Source: Paludibacterium purpuratum (GTDB lineage: Bacteria; Pseudomonadota; Gammaproteobacteria; Burkholderiales; Chromobacteriaceae). From it: a stretch of 64,000 bases of DNA. The translations under genes and the position numbers were made by a program. Where the stretch lies: assembly GCF_004363805.1 (NCBI RefSeq), contig NZ_SNZP01000010.1, forward strand, positions 1-64,000, read 5' to 3'. Within the stretch, counting starts at the first letter, position 1, and every line of letters begins with the position of its first letter. Under the pieces are notes generated by a model. That model saw only the letters and a program-made list of their open reading frames with translations. It did not search any database and had not been told where the DNA came from. This document shows, one piece after another, positions 35,842 to 44,771 of the stretch.

Positions 35842-35857
35842 TTGTAAACGATTACAA
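35842..35857. promoter_or_regulatory. LacI-type operator upstream of tpiA
   Basis: TTGTAA-ACGA-TTACAA is a 16-base dyad 36 bases upstream of the tpiA start, sharing the AAACGATTAC core with the fruB operator. Confidence 0.7.
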
Positions 35858-35912
35858 ATTTATATGGCAAAAATAGTGCTGTTTCATCTGGTAATTGCTG
35901 TTTATTTGACGC

Positions 35913-35954
35913 TTGAATGGATTTTTCAATCTGTTATTATTGAAAACGTTTACA
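35913..35954 (+). promoter_or_regulatory. fba promoter with overlapping LacI-type operator
   Basis: A TTGAAT -35 (35913-35918), 16-base spacer and TATTAT -10 (35935-35940) are followed at once by TGAAAACGTTTACA (35941-35954). A repressor on this site would block initiation. The fba start is 36 bases further on. Confidence 0.6.
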
Positions 35955-35990
35955 CAAGGGATGTCAATTTTTTCATGCTGGGAGAAATGA

Positions 35991-37055
35991 ATGGCACTCG
36001 TTTCATTACGTCAGCTGTTGGATCACGCGGCCGAGTTCGGCTATGGCTTGCCGGCCTTTAATGTCAACAACCTAGAGCAGATGCGCGCAATCATGGAAGC
36101 GGCGGACGCGGTCGACGCGCCGGTCATCGTGCAAGCCTCCGCTGGGGCGCGCAAATATGCCGGCGCGCCGTTTTTGCGCCACCTGATGCTGGCTGCGGTC
36201 GAGGCGTTTCCGCATATTCCCGTGGTGATGCACCAGGATCATGCGACGACGCCGGATATCTGCCAGCGATCGATTCAGCTGGGCTTTAGCTCGGTGATGA
36301 TGGACGGCTCATTGAAGGGGGATGGCAAGACGCCGTCGGACTATGATTACAACGTTGACGTCACGCGTACCGTGGTGCGTTTCGCCCACGCATGCGGCGT
36401 GTCTGTCGAAGGTGAAATCGGCTGTCTGGGATCGCTGGCCACCGGCAAGGCTGGCGAGGAGGATGGCGTGGGCGCGGAGGGAACGCTCGATCACAGTCAG
36501 ATGTTGACCGATCCGGAAGAGGCGGCGCACTTCGTGCGCGATACCGGCGTGGATGCATTGGCCATCGCCATCGGCACCAGCCACGGTGCCTACAAGTTCA
36601 GCAGCAAGCCGACCGGGGAAGTGTTGCGCATCGATCGCATCAAGGAGATTCATGAGCGCATTCCTAATACCCACCTGGTGATGCACGGCTCGTCGTCCGT
36701 GCCGCAGGATTGGCTGGCGATCATCAATCAGTATGGCGGCGACATTCCCGAAACCTACGGCGTGCCAGTCGAGGAGATCGTCGAGGGCATTAAATACGGC
36801 GTGCGCAAAGTGAACATCGATACCGATCTGCGCCTGGCCTGCACCGGCACCCTGCGTCGCTTTTTGGCAACACACCGCGCGGAGTTCGATCCACGCAAAT
36901 ATCTGGCTGACACGGTGCAATCGATGCGCGACGTCTGCATCGCGCGCTATGAGGCTTTTGGCGCTGCGGGGCAGGCTGGCAAGATCAAACCGGTCGGCTT
37001 GGAGGCCATGGCAGGGCGTTATATCAAGGGGAAATTGGCGGCAATCGTCAATTAA
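35991..37055 (+). CDS. fba: fructose-bisphosphate aldolase, class II
   Basis: The product is 354 residues. Zinc-binding and catalytic motifs: [13 protein letters not shown] near residue 83, [11 protein letters not shown] near 143, [13 protein letters not shown] near 195, and [11 protein letters not shown] near 231. The length and CbbA-like style mark the class IIB (Calvin-cycle type) aldolases common in betaproteobacteria. Splits fructose 1,6-bisphosphate into two trioses. GGGAGAA precedes the start. Confidence 0.96.
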   Translation: MALVSLRQLLDHAAEFGYGLPAFNVNNLEQMRAIMEAADAVDAPVIVQASAGARKYAGAPFLRHLMLAAVEAFPHIPVVMHQDHATTPDICQRSIQLGFSSVMMDGSLKGDGKTPSDYDYNVDVTRTVVRFAHACGVSVEGEIGCLGSLATGKAGEEDGVGAEGTLDHSQMLTDPEEAAHFVRDTGVDALAIAIGTSHGAYKFSSKPTGEVLRIDRIKEIHERIPNTHLVMHGSSSVPQDWLAIINQYGGDIPETYGVPVEEIVEGIKYGVRKVNIDTDLRLACTGTLRRFLATHRAEFDPRKYLADTVQSMRDVCIARYEAFGAAGQAGKIKPVGLEAMAGRYIKGKLAAIVN

Positions 37056-37100
37056 TCTGCGAAATGTCATGTAAATGTGGTTGCATTTCGAGCACACTAG

Positions 37101-37115
37101 TGTAGTAAAACTACA
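37101..37115. promoter_or_regulatory. HexR-type operator upstream of gap
   Basis: TGTAGTAAAACTACA is a perfect dyad matching the HexR pattern TGTARTNNNAYTACA, 28 bases before gap. HexR is a KDPG-sensing regulator of central carbon genes in proteobacteria. No hexR gene is in the window. Confidence 0.7.
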
Positions 37116-37136
37116 TTTCTAGACTGAACGGAGTGA

Positions 37137-38144
<1,008 letters not shown>

Positions 38145-38166
38145 ACTGCCAGCGCTTGGCGCATAC

Positions 38167-38209
38167 ATGCCGTTCACTTTTGCAAGTGAACGGCATTTTT
38201 ATTTTTTGA
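38167..38209 (+). terminator. Rho-independent terminator after gap
   Basis: ATGCCGTTCACTT and AAGTGAACGGCAT form a 13-bp stem with TTGC loop, followed by TTTTTATTTTTT. Confidence 0.92.
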
Positions 38210-38332
38210 GGCTTTGCGACTGTCGACAAATTACAACTGTCAGAACTTTCGCAGCATAATGCCTACACTTGCCTAGCAATGGAGGCGGACAAGCGTGGTG
38301 TGCAGAGGGATCTGTCCAAGGAGTGGGGGCTG

Positions 38333-39322
38333 ATGGGGGCGAAGATTAAAGATGTGGCCGCGTTGGCCCGCGTGTCGATTGCGACGGTGTCGCGCGCACT
38401 GGGAAACGGCCCGGTCAGTGCCGATCTGAAGGAACGTGTGGAACAGGCGGCGGCGCAATTGGGCTATCGCCCTAATCTGTCGGCGCGGCGCTTGCGCTCG
38501 CAGCAGAGCCGGACGGTGGGGTTGCTCGTTTCGGACATTCGCAATCCGTTTTTCACCGCGGTCAGCCGCTCGGTCGAAGATGCGGCCTATCGTGCCGGTA
38601 TGCGCGTGATCCTGTGCAACGTCGATGAGGACGTGAAGAAGGAAGCGATGTACCTGCGGTTAATGCAGGAGGAACGTGTCTGTGGCGTGATTTTCTCGCC
38701 GACCGGCGACACGGCGAGCCACTTTCGACCTGATCGTTTCGAGTTTCCGGTGGTGATGATCGACCGCGCCGGCCCGCCGGGCGTGACCGATGCCGTGGTA
38801 TTGGACAACATGCTGGCGGCGCAGCAATTGGTGACGCACCTGATTGAGCGCGGCTACCGCAGGATCGGCGGTCTGTTCGGCAATAGCAGCACCACCGGGG
38901 CGGAGCGCGCCGCGGGGTACGAAGCCGCGCTGATGGCGCAAGGCTTGCCGGTTGCGGCGCGTTTTGTTTCGCCTAACGTGGACGCTGCTGTTTCCGCCGT
39001 CAAAGCTTGGTTGGCCGAGCCGGACCATCCCGATGCGCTGATCGCCAGTAATGGCCTGCTGCTGCAGGGAGCCGTGCGGGCTCTGATGGAGGCGGGCATG
39101 TCGATTCCCGGCGACGTGGCGCTGGCCGGCTTCGATAACGACGCCTGGACGGGACTCGTCGGCCAAGGGCTGACCGTGATCGAGCAGCCGGTGTACGACA
39201 TCGGCACGCTGGCGATGGAAATGCTGCTCTCCCGTCTGGAAAACCCCAGTCTGGCCAAGCGCAAAATGGTGCTCAACGGCGTCTTGCTGACGCGTGGATC
39301 GACGGCCACCAAACAAGTGTAA
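38333..39322 (+). CDS. LacI-family regulator, FruR-like, paralogue 2
   Basis: The product is 329 residues from the ATG at 38333 (GGAGTGGGGG before it). Same plan as the gene at 34011: HTH IKDVAALARVSIATVSRALGN, hinge SARRLRSQQSRTVGLLVSDI, effector domain NPFFTAVSRSVEDAAYRAGMRVILCN. The two share nearly all landmark residues, so they arose by duplication. Bound operators are probably those with the AAACGATTAC core; no such site was found at its own promoter. It may answer a different sugar phosphate. Confidence 0.9.
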   Translation: MGAKIKDVAALARVSIATVSRALGNGPVSADLKERVEQAAAQLGYRPNLSARRLRSQQSRTVGLLVSDIRNPFFTAVSRSVEDAAYRAGMRVILCNVDEDVKKEAMYLRLMQEERVCGVIFSPTGDTASHFRPDRFEFPVVMIDRAGPPGVTDAVVLDNMLAAQQLVTHLIERGYRRIGGLFGNSSTTGAERAAGYEAALMAQGLPVAARFVSPNVDAAVSAVKAWLAEPDHPDALIASNGLLLQGAVRALMEAGMSIPGDVALAGFDNDAWTGLVGQGLTVIEQPVYDIGTLAMEMLLSRLENPSLAKRKMVLNGVLLTRGSTATKQV

Positions 39323-39398
39323 GTGGAACGGGCTTGTCATCGACGAAATCTGTCGACACCTTGTGTCATGCGTCTGACGAGTGAGTCCCCTGAGAGGC

Positions 39399-39434
39399 GC
39401 GGGTTCGAGGTGTTCGCAGCACCACCGAACCCGC
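39399..39434 (+). repeat. solo copy of conserved hairpin P3
   Basis: GCGGGTTCGA-GGTG-loop-CACC-A-CCGAACCCGC folds into the same two-part stem as the hairpins ahead of the 85-residue genes at 40698 and 50894. The flanks GAGAGGC and the following CAAACC are also shared. No related reading frame follows here. Confidence 0.6.
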
Positions 39435-39533
39435 TGGCCAAACCCACTCGAACAAGGCGTCAGTAAGGAATTGAATAGCTAGCTAGATATCGATTGCTTT
39501 GCCTATTTAAGCCAGTGCATTGCCATCGCATGA

Positions 39534-40415
39534 TTACGCGCCACCGATACAGCTCGTATAGGGCGCAGGCTCTCCGGGAACAATGGGACACAATTTGATC
39601 GGTGCAAGCCTTTTGAAACGGTCCATCCATTTCGATTTGTCGAACTTAATCGGCTCTGAGGAAGCGTCGCCCCTCTCTGCCCATTGGATCGTGTAGTAGT
39701 CGCTCTCTCCCCTGATGACAATCAACAGCGTGGATTCGCTATACAGATTGCCAGTCGGGTTTGCAACGCCACAACTGATGAGCGCAGCAAATGCATCATA
39801 GTTGCCGAGCTTGAATGCCCCTAAGCCTGTTCCGTTAAACGAGGTCGGGCAGTCATTCTTGAAACCGCCAGCCATTCTGCTTGCAAACAACAGCGGTGTG
39901 ATGTTGGGATTCGACGCAATGCCTTTGGCTCCCGTAATCGTTACCATCTGCGACCACTTCTGTGTGCTCTCTCCAGTGAGAACCGCTTCTCGAATGTATT
40001 GAGGACCTTTTGCATCCTCAAAAACCGTTGTGAAGCCCTTAGGAAACGAGAACATCACGAGTTGGCCAAAAATTGGGGAGATGGTCCTAACCGAGTATCC
40101 TTGCGATCTCAATGTGTCGATGTTGTTCGAAGGGTTAGTCGGGCATGGAAATCCTTGGGACAGCGCTTGATAGATGTCGGCTTCCGTCAAATCCTGTTTT
40201 TCCGGGTGCTGGCTCATGTACTTCCTGAGTGGGAGCATGAGATTGTCGAGTGTTGTCCCCGGTGGAGTACAAATTCCCTTGCCATTATTTTCAGTAGCAA
40301 TTTTCGAAGCCGCTATGGCAAAACTGGCTGGGTCGCTATTTTGTGCAAAGGCCCATGTACTTGTTGCCAAAAAGATGGCCATGAGCCAAACATCCTTGAG
40401 CGTGTAGCGATTCAT
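39534..40415 (-). CDS. secreted protein with Rap1a/Tai-like domain
   Basis: The predicted product is 293 residues from the ATG at 40415; the signal peptide LMAIFLATSTWAFA supports this start. Residues about 45-90 (CTPPGTTLDNLMLPLRKYMSQHPEKQDLTEADIYQALSQGFPCP) fit the Rap1a/Tai pattern of T6SS amidase immunity proteins: two cysteines, the PPGxxLxxL segment and the xALxxxFPC end. A C-terminal domain of about 190 residues is not recognised. No T6SS amidase is nearby. It could be an orphan immunity protein or use the same fold for another job. Confidence 0.5.
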   Translation of the reverse strand: MNRYTLKDVWLMAIFLATSTWAFAQNSDPASFAIAASKIATENNGKGICTPPGTTLDNLMLPLRKYMSQHPEKQDLTEADIYQALSQGFPCPTNPSNNIDTLRSQGYSVRTISPIFGQLVMFSFPKGFTTVFEDAKGPQYIREAVLTGESTQKWSQMVTITGAKGIASNPNITPLLFASRMAGGFKNDCPTSFNGTGLGAFKLGNYDAFAALISCGVANPTGNLYSESTLLIVIRGESDYYTIQWAERGDASSEPIKFDKSKWMDRFKRLAPIKLCPIVPGEPAPYTSCIGGA

Positions 40416-40542
40416 TCGATTGCCTATTCTCCAATGGTCAGAGCGGGGCGTATGAGCACCCTTAACGAGGCCGTTGTACCCCATTTGTCATCGTCGCATC
40501 CTGTCACTATCCAAATGGAATGGCAACAGCAACAACGGGGAA

Positions 40543-40666
40543 TTTTCAGCATTTTCTGACGGTCGCGCTTGGTTGTCAGTTTGTATCTGGCTGGGTAAGG
40601 TATTTGGTGCGGCGTTTGCCGCGAAGAGGCGCGGGTTCGGGGTGTATCCAGCACCGCCGAACCCGC
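40543..40666 (+). ncRNA. structured leader candidate ahead of 85-residue gene, copy A
   Basis: Three stems are conserved with copy B: CTGAC...GTCAG, GCGGC-GTTT-GCCGC, and GCGGGTTCGG-GGTG-TATCCAG-CACC-G-CCGAACCCGC (40631-40666). Between the first two lies CTGGGTAAGGTATTTGG. TTGTCA and TAAGGT with 17-base spacing may be a promoter, in which case only the last two stems are transcribed. It ends 31 bases before the gene. Confidence 0.5.
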
Positions 40667-40697
40667 TGACCAAACCAACTTATCGGAGCAAGTTAGA

Positions 40698-40955
40698 ATG
40701 GCTACTCGAAATGTTAATCCAGCCCCAGTCTTTTTTCCAAACCAGGATTTCCGCCAGCAGCAGTTACTTTCCCTGATTTCCATGTTGTGCTTGCCGCGTG
40801 GCAGTCGTCCAAATTCCGACGAGTGCCGTTTGGTGGTCGATAGCCGTTTGCCGTGGGCGTTCGAGTCGATCGATGGCAGCACTTCCTGGATGTATCTGCC
40901 CAAGGCCGCGCGCGTGCGCGAGCTGGCGGGTTGCCTGGTGCTAACGGCCGATTAA
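40698..40955 (+). CDS. 85-residue protein of unknown family, copy A
   Basis: The predicted product is a small soluble protein, well conserved with copy B at 50894: shared FRQQQLLSLISMLCLPR, SRPNSDECRLVVDSRLPWAF, and LAGCLVLTAD. The differences between the two copies keep amino-acid class, so it is under selection as protein. The ribosome site is a weak GGAGCAAG about 11 bases upstream, with TTAGA next to the ATG. No family or function is recognised. The gene is flanked by leader hairpins and a terminator hairpin that were duplicated with it. Confidence 0.6.
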   Translation: MATRNVNPAPVFFPNQDFRQQQLLSLISMLCLPRGSRPNSDECRLVVDSRLPWAFESIDGSTSWMYLPKAARVRELAGCLVLTAD

Positions 40956-40971
40956 GGCTTTCGCCGGAGGC

Positions 40972-40988
40972 GGGGGGCGAAGCCCCCC
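40972..40988. terminator. terminator hairpin, copy A, shared with pgaD end
   Basis: GGGGGGC-GAA-GCCCCCC lies between the 85-residue gene and the convergent pgaD. The counterpart after copy B is GAGGGGC-GAG-GCCCCTC, where a G-C pair has become A-T with pairing kept. No T-run follows. Confidence 0.6.
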
Positions 40989-41041
40989 GGCAGGCCGCCG
41001 CATGATGGCGATGCAAGCCGCAGATCGCCATTCGGCATGTT

Positions 41042-41548
41042 TTACACGCTCATGACGGGTTTTCTGTTGTCAGGCGATTTCATGTCGGTCGATGGGGCGT
41101 GCAACGGCAATGCCACGTCGATGCCGATAATCCCACCCTCGGGGCCATGATGCACCACCACGATCTTTCCTTCTTGCCCGCTTTTCAGCATAGAGAATGA
41201 CAGTGCCAGGTCGTCGGCGATTTCCGCCAACGAGGCGTTGGCGATCGGGCTTCGGCGATCCATGCCGGAAAAACGCCACAGGTTGATGCGCGACCACAGC
41301 ACCAGCGCGCCGCCCAGCCCGACGGCAATCGACCCATAAATCAGCAGGATGTCGAGACTTTCCCGCAGGTTGCCGGATCCGGGCTGAATGTCCGGGTCGA
41401 AGTTCAGCACGAGTGCCAAGGCGAGGGCGGGTAGCCACAGATAACACCAGATTCCCCAACCCAATAGCGTGAGTAGCCATGACAGCGCTCGCTGGCGCAA
41501 TGTCAGCACATGGCGTGCCTCGATAATCAGATCATGCCTGGTTGACAT
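41042..41548 (-). CDS. pgaD: poly-beta-1,6-GlcNAc biosynthesis protein PgaD
   Basis: The product is 168 residues with two membrane helices (residues about 22-50 and 70-90) and a cytoplasmic tail (SLAEIADDLALSFSMLKSGQEGKIVVVHHG). PgaD pairs with PgaC at the inner membrane and is needed for c-di-GMP-activated polymer synthesis. Its start overlaps pgaC by 17 bases, and it is the last gene of the pga operon. Confidence 0.88.
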   Translation of the reverse strand: MSTRHDLIIEARHVLTLRQRALSWLLTLLGWGIWCYLWLPALALALVLNFDPDIQPGSGNLRESLDILLIYGSIAVGLGGALVLWSRINLWRFSGMDRRSPIANASLAEIADDLALSFSMLKSGQEGKIVVVHHGPEGGIIGIDVALPLHAPSTDMKSPDNRKPVMSV

Positions 41549-42791
41549 GGTGTACTCCCCGGTCTGGGCTGGTCCAACGCGCCCGTTTGCCTTTTTTACG
41601 CACCAGTGCCTGCGGGAAGGCGACGATGGTGGTGCCGACGTTGATCAACCAGAAAGCCAAGGGGTACCAGATCATCCAATAGTAATTGCGCCCAAGCCCG
41701 TGGTCGTAGTGACCGTCGATCAGCTTACTGACGGCGAACTGCACCATACAGGTGAAGCCGAGCACCAGGCCGTACCAGCCGGGGATGAATGGACTGGCCA
41801 CCGGCACGGGGTGCCCGGGCAGCAAGGGGCGAAGCAACCAGTAGGCGATGACAAAGGCCATCGAGTACGACCACAGCACGCTGGCAAAGTACTCGAGATA
41901 AATCGGCACCATATGCCGATGGCGCCAGCGGCCCAGTACCCAGGCATTGCGCCACAAGGCCTGCGTACCGCCCTTGGCCCAGCGTAAGCGTTGCTTCCAC
42001 AGCCCGCGCAGGGTTTCCGGCATCAAAATCCACACCAGCGCGCGCGGCTCGAAACGCACGTTCCAATGGCGCAGCTGAATTTTCCAGCTGATGTCGATGT
42101 CTTCGGTCAGCATGTCCTCGCTCCACAAGCCGGCCTGAAACACGGCGGTTTTGCGAAAGGCGGTCAGGACGCCGGAGACCGTGAACAAGCGGCCATAAGT
42201 GCGTTGCGCACGCTTGATCAGGCCGATGATGGCGGTGAACTCGCCGACTTGCAGACGGCCGAGCAGGCTGGTGCGGTTGCGGATGCGGGGGTTGCCGGTG
42301 ACGGCGCCCACGCGCGGCGAGGTCAGGAAATGGCGCATCAGCCACTTGCCGGCATAGGGGTCGAGCACGGCGTCGCCATCGATGCACAACAGGAACTCGT
42401 TCCGTGCCAGCAACAGCGCTGTGTTCAAGCCGACCGCCTTGCCCTGGTTGGGATCCTGATGGATGACGCGCAACCGCGGATGCTCGATGGCCATCTGGTC
42501 GAGGATGGCGCCGGTGTCATCTCGACTCCCGTCGTTGACGGCGATCACCTCGAAGTCGGGGTAGTCCAGCGCCAGCGCATAGCCGATGGTTTCGCGCACA
42601 TGGGCTTCCTCGTTGTAACAGGGCACCACCACGGACAGCGGCGGATAGGGCAGATCCGGCGGCTGATCCAGCGGCGGATCCTTGCGCTCGTAATGAAAAT
42701 AGTAATGGGCCGCGCCCTGCATCCACAGCCACGCCATGAACAGCGGGTAGTAGAAGGCAAAGGCCAGCAGTATTTCGATCAACTGTTTCAT
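41532..42791 (-). CDS. pgaC: poly-beta-1,6-GlcNAc synthase PgaC
   Basis: The product is 419 residues. A family 2 glycosyltransferase: SVVVPCYNEEAHVRETIGYAL near residue 53, aspartate motifs CIDGDAVLDPYAGKW and TEDIDISWKIQLRHW, and the processivity motif KQRLRWAKGGTQ near 270. Membrane helices at the N-terminus and after residue 290. It polymerises UDP-GlcNAc and exports the chain with PgaD. Confidence 0.95.
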   Translation of the reverse strand: MKQLIEILLAFAFYYPLFMAWLWMQGAAHYYFHYERKDPPLDQPPDLPYPPLSVVVPCYNEEAHVRETIGYALALDYPDFEVIAVNDGSRDDTGAILDQMAIEHPRLRVIHQDPNQGKAVGLNTALLLARNEFLLCIDGDAVLDPYAGKWLMRHFLTSPRVGAVTGNPRIRNRTSLLGRLQVGEFTAIIGLIKRAQRTYGRLFTVSGVLTAFRKTAVFQAGLWSEDMLTEDIDISWKIQLRHWNVRFEPRALVWILMPETLRGLWKQRLRWAKGGTQALWRNAWVLGRWRHRHMVPIYLEYFASVLWSYSMAFVIAYWLLRPLLPGHPVPVASPFIPGWYGLVLGFTCMVQFAVSKLIDGHYDHGLGRNYYWMIWYPLAFWLINVGTTIVAFPQALVRKKGKRARWTSPDRGVHHVNQA

Positions 42792-42806
42792 GTCGTCACA
42801 TCCGCC

Positions 42807-44771
42807 TCATTGCAGCGGCAGGCTTCGCATGGAGAACACGCGTTTAAATTCGGCCAGGGCCGGGTGATCGTTGAAGACGTCGTCGGGGTAATAGGCGATG
42901 CCTCGGGCGCCGAGGGTATTGAGCAGGCGCACCCAGTCCGCCATCTCCTTGGTCGGCACGGGCATTTTGGTGCGCCAGTTTTCTGCCTGCAGCTCGAACA
43001 CCGTCTTGTCGAGCGCACCCGGGACCGTCGCCACTTGCTGGAACAAGCGCTGCAACCAAGCCTTGGGATCGCTGGCGTTCTCCATATACGGCATGGCCAT
43101 GATGGCGACGCTGTCGTAATGCGCCAGGCCGCTCTTCAGGGTCTGGGCATACCATTCGCGCGCATTCGGATTGAGGATGGCCTCGGCGTAATAGTTGCGT
43201 GCGGTTTTGAGGCCGGGCTGCCATTCGTTCACCGCTTGCGCCAGCGTCATGCTGAAATCGTCCAGCACGGCGATCTTATCGTCCGTCCAACGCGCCATCG
43301 CGGTGGGCTGGCTGCGGATAGCGGCCAGCGAGTCGCCCAGCCCGTCGTGGCGGTACGCCGCGAGGGCTTCGGGACTGGCATCCTCGAAATCGGACAAGGT
43401 GGCATCGTCGTGAAACAGCAAACCGCTGAAGTGGGCGTTTTGCGCCAGATCCTCGTACAGCTCGCGGATCACTTGGCGCGCCTGTGGCGAATAAGGGCTC
43501 AGCCGGCGGTAGCCGCGCACCCGCGGGGTGGGGTCGTCGCGGCTATCGGACAGCACCAGTTGGTTGCCGGCCGGGTTGTCCGGCGGCAGGCGAAAGGCCA
43601 GTAGCGGCATCCAGGCATAGACCTTGACGTTGCAGCGGGTTTGCAGTTGCCAGGCGACGCGGTTGAAGAGATCGGCCCGCATCGGCATGTGACGGTTGGG
43701 GAAATACAGCGCGCTGGCTTCGCCGCGGCCTTCCGGGTCGACAAAAGCCTGCAGATAGACGGTGGAGGCGCCCATCGCCTTGACGCGGTCGAGCAGGCGA
43801 CCGAGATTGATTTCGGTCTGCTTCGGATCCGGGTCGTAAATGTAGTCCAGGTCGATGTGCATGATGCGGCTGGGACTCGGGGCGATACCGTTCGGATAGC
43901 GCATGAAATCGCGGAACTGGTCGGCCATCTCCGCCAAGCTCGTGCGCGCATCCATCAGTTCGCGCCGCAGCACCGCTAGCGGAACCTGCGCGGTATTGAC
44001 CCCCGCATCCAGCGATAGGGTGATCGGCATGCCCAGTTCGCCGGCAATCCGGGTGGCCGGCAAGGTATAGCTGCCATAGGGCCAGATCATGACCCGTGGC
44101 GCCTTGCCGGTTTCTTTACTGATGAGTTCGCTGTTCTTTTGCAGGTCGTCGTGTACGCGCCGCAGATAGGCCGCGGTGGATTCATACTGGCCATTGAGAT
44201 AGAGGTGGCTGCTGAGCGCCGGCTCGGTGTTGCCCTGCGGGTTGGCCACCATGCCGGTGTGTAGCGCATACGAGTGGCTGGCCACTTCGATCAGGCCGCT
44301 CGCTTGCATTTCGCGCACCTGCTCCCAGGTGAGGAAACGGTTGCGCGGCACCCATAGATCGCCATATTTCACTTCTTGATCGAGGCGCGGCGTGAGCCAG
44401 GAGCCGACCAGCGCGATCACGGCCGGCGCGTTGAACTGGCGCAGCACCGGGAACACCTTGGTGTAAACACTGCGGTAGCCATCGTCGAAGGTCAGCAGCA
44501 CCGACTTGTCCGGTAGCGGTGCGCCGCCGTTTCGATCGGCCAGGATCTGATCGACGCTAACGAAGTGATAGCCTTGCCCTTTCATCCAGGACAATTGCTG
44601 CGCCAGCAATTTGACATCCACGGCATAGGGATCGGCGAGGCCGGCATCGGCCTCCGACACCTCGTGGTAGCACAGGACGATCAGGCGGGCGTTCGGGTTA
44701 CCGGTGGCCAACGCCGCCGGGCCACAGGCCGCCAACCAGAAAAGCAGAAGAATTTTGAGCAGGGTTTTCAT
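42807..44771 (-). CDS. pgaB: poly-beta-1,6-GlcNAc N-deacetylase PgaB
   Basis: The product is 654 residues. Lipoprotein signal ends in LLFWLAACG. The polysaccharide deacetylase domain holds ARLIVLCYHEVSE and VLLTFDDGYRSVYTKVF (metal-binding Asp pair). The C-terminal half (about 300-650; HIDLDYIYDPDPKQTEINLGRLLDRVKAMG) is the GH153-type glycosidase domain. It deacetylates the polymer in the periplasm for export through PgaA. The ATG overlaps the pgaA stop by 4 bases. Confidence 0.95.
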   Translation of the reverse strand: MKTLLKILLLFWLAACGPAALATGNPNARLIVLCYHEVSEADAGLADPYAVDVKLLAQQLSWMKGQGYHFVSVDQILADRNGGAPLPDKSVLLTFDDGYRSVYTKVFPVLRQFNAPAVIALVGSWLTPRLDQEVKYGDLWVPRNRFLTWEQVREMQASGLIEVASHSYALHTGMVANPQGNTEPALSSHLYLNGQYESTAAYLRRVHDDLQKNSELISKETGKAPRVMIWPYGSYTLPATRIAGELGMPITLSLDAGVNTAQVPLAVLRRELMDARTSLAEMADQFRDFMRYPNGIAPSPSRIMHIDLDYIYDPDPKQTEINLGRLLDRVKAMGASTVYLQAFVDPEGRGEASALYFPNRHMPMRADLFNRVAWQLQTRCNVKVYAWMPLLAFRLPPDNPAGNQLVLSDSRDDPTPRVRGYRRLSPYSPQARQVIRELYEDLAQNAHFSGLLFHDDATLSDFEDASPEALAAYRHDGLGDSLAAIRSQPTAMARWTDDKIAVLDDFSMTLAQAVNEWQPGLKTARNYYAEAILNPNAREWYAQTLKSGLAHYDSVAIMAMPYMENASDPKAWLQRLFQQVATVPGALDKTVFELQAENWRTKMPVPTKEMADWVRLLNTLGARGIAYYPDDVFNDHPALAEFKRVFSMRSLPLQ

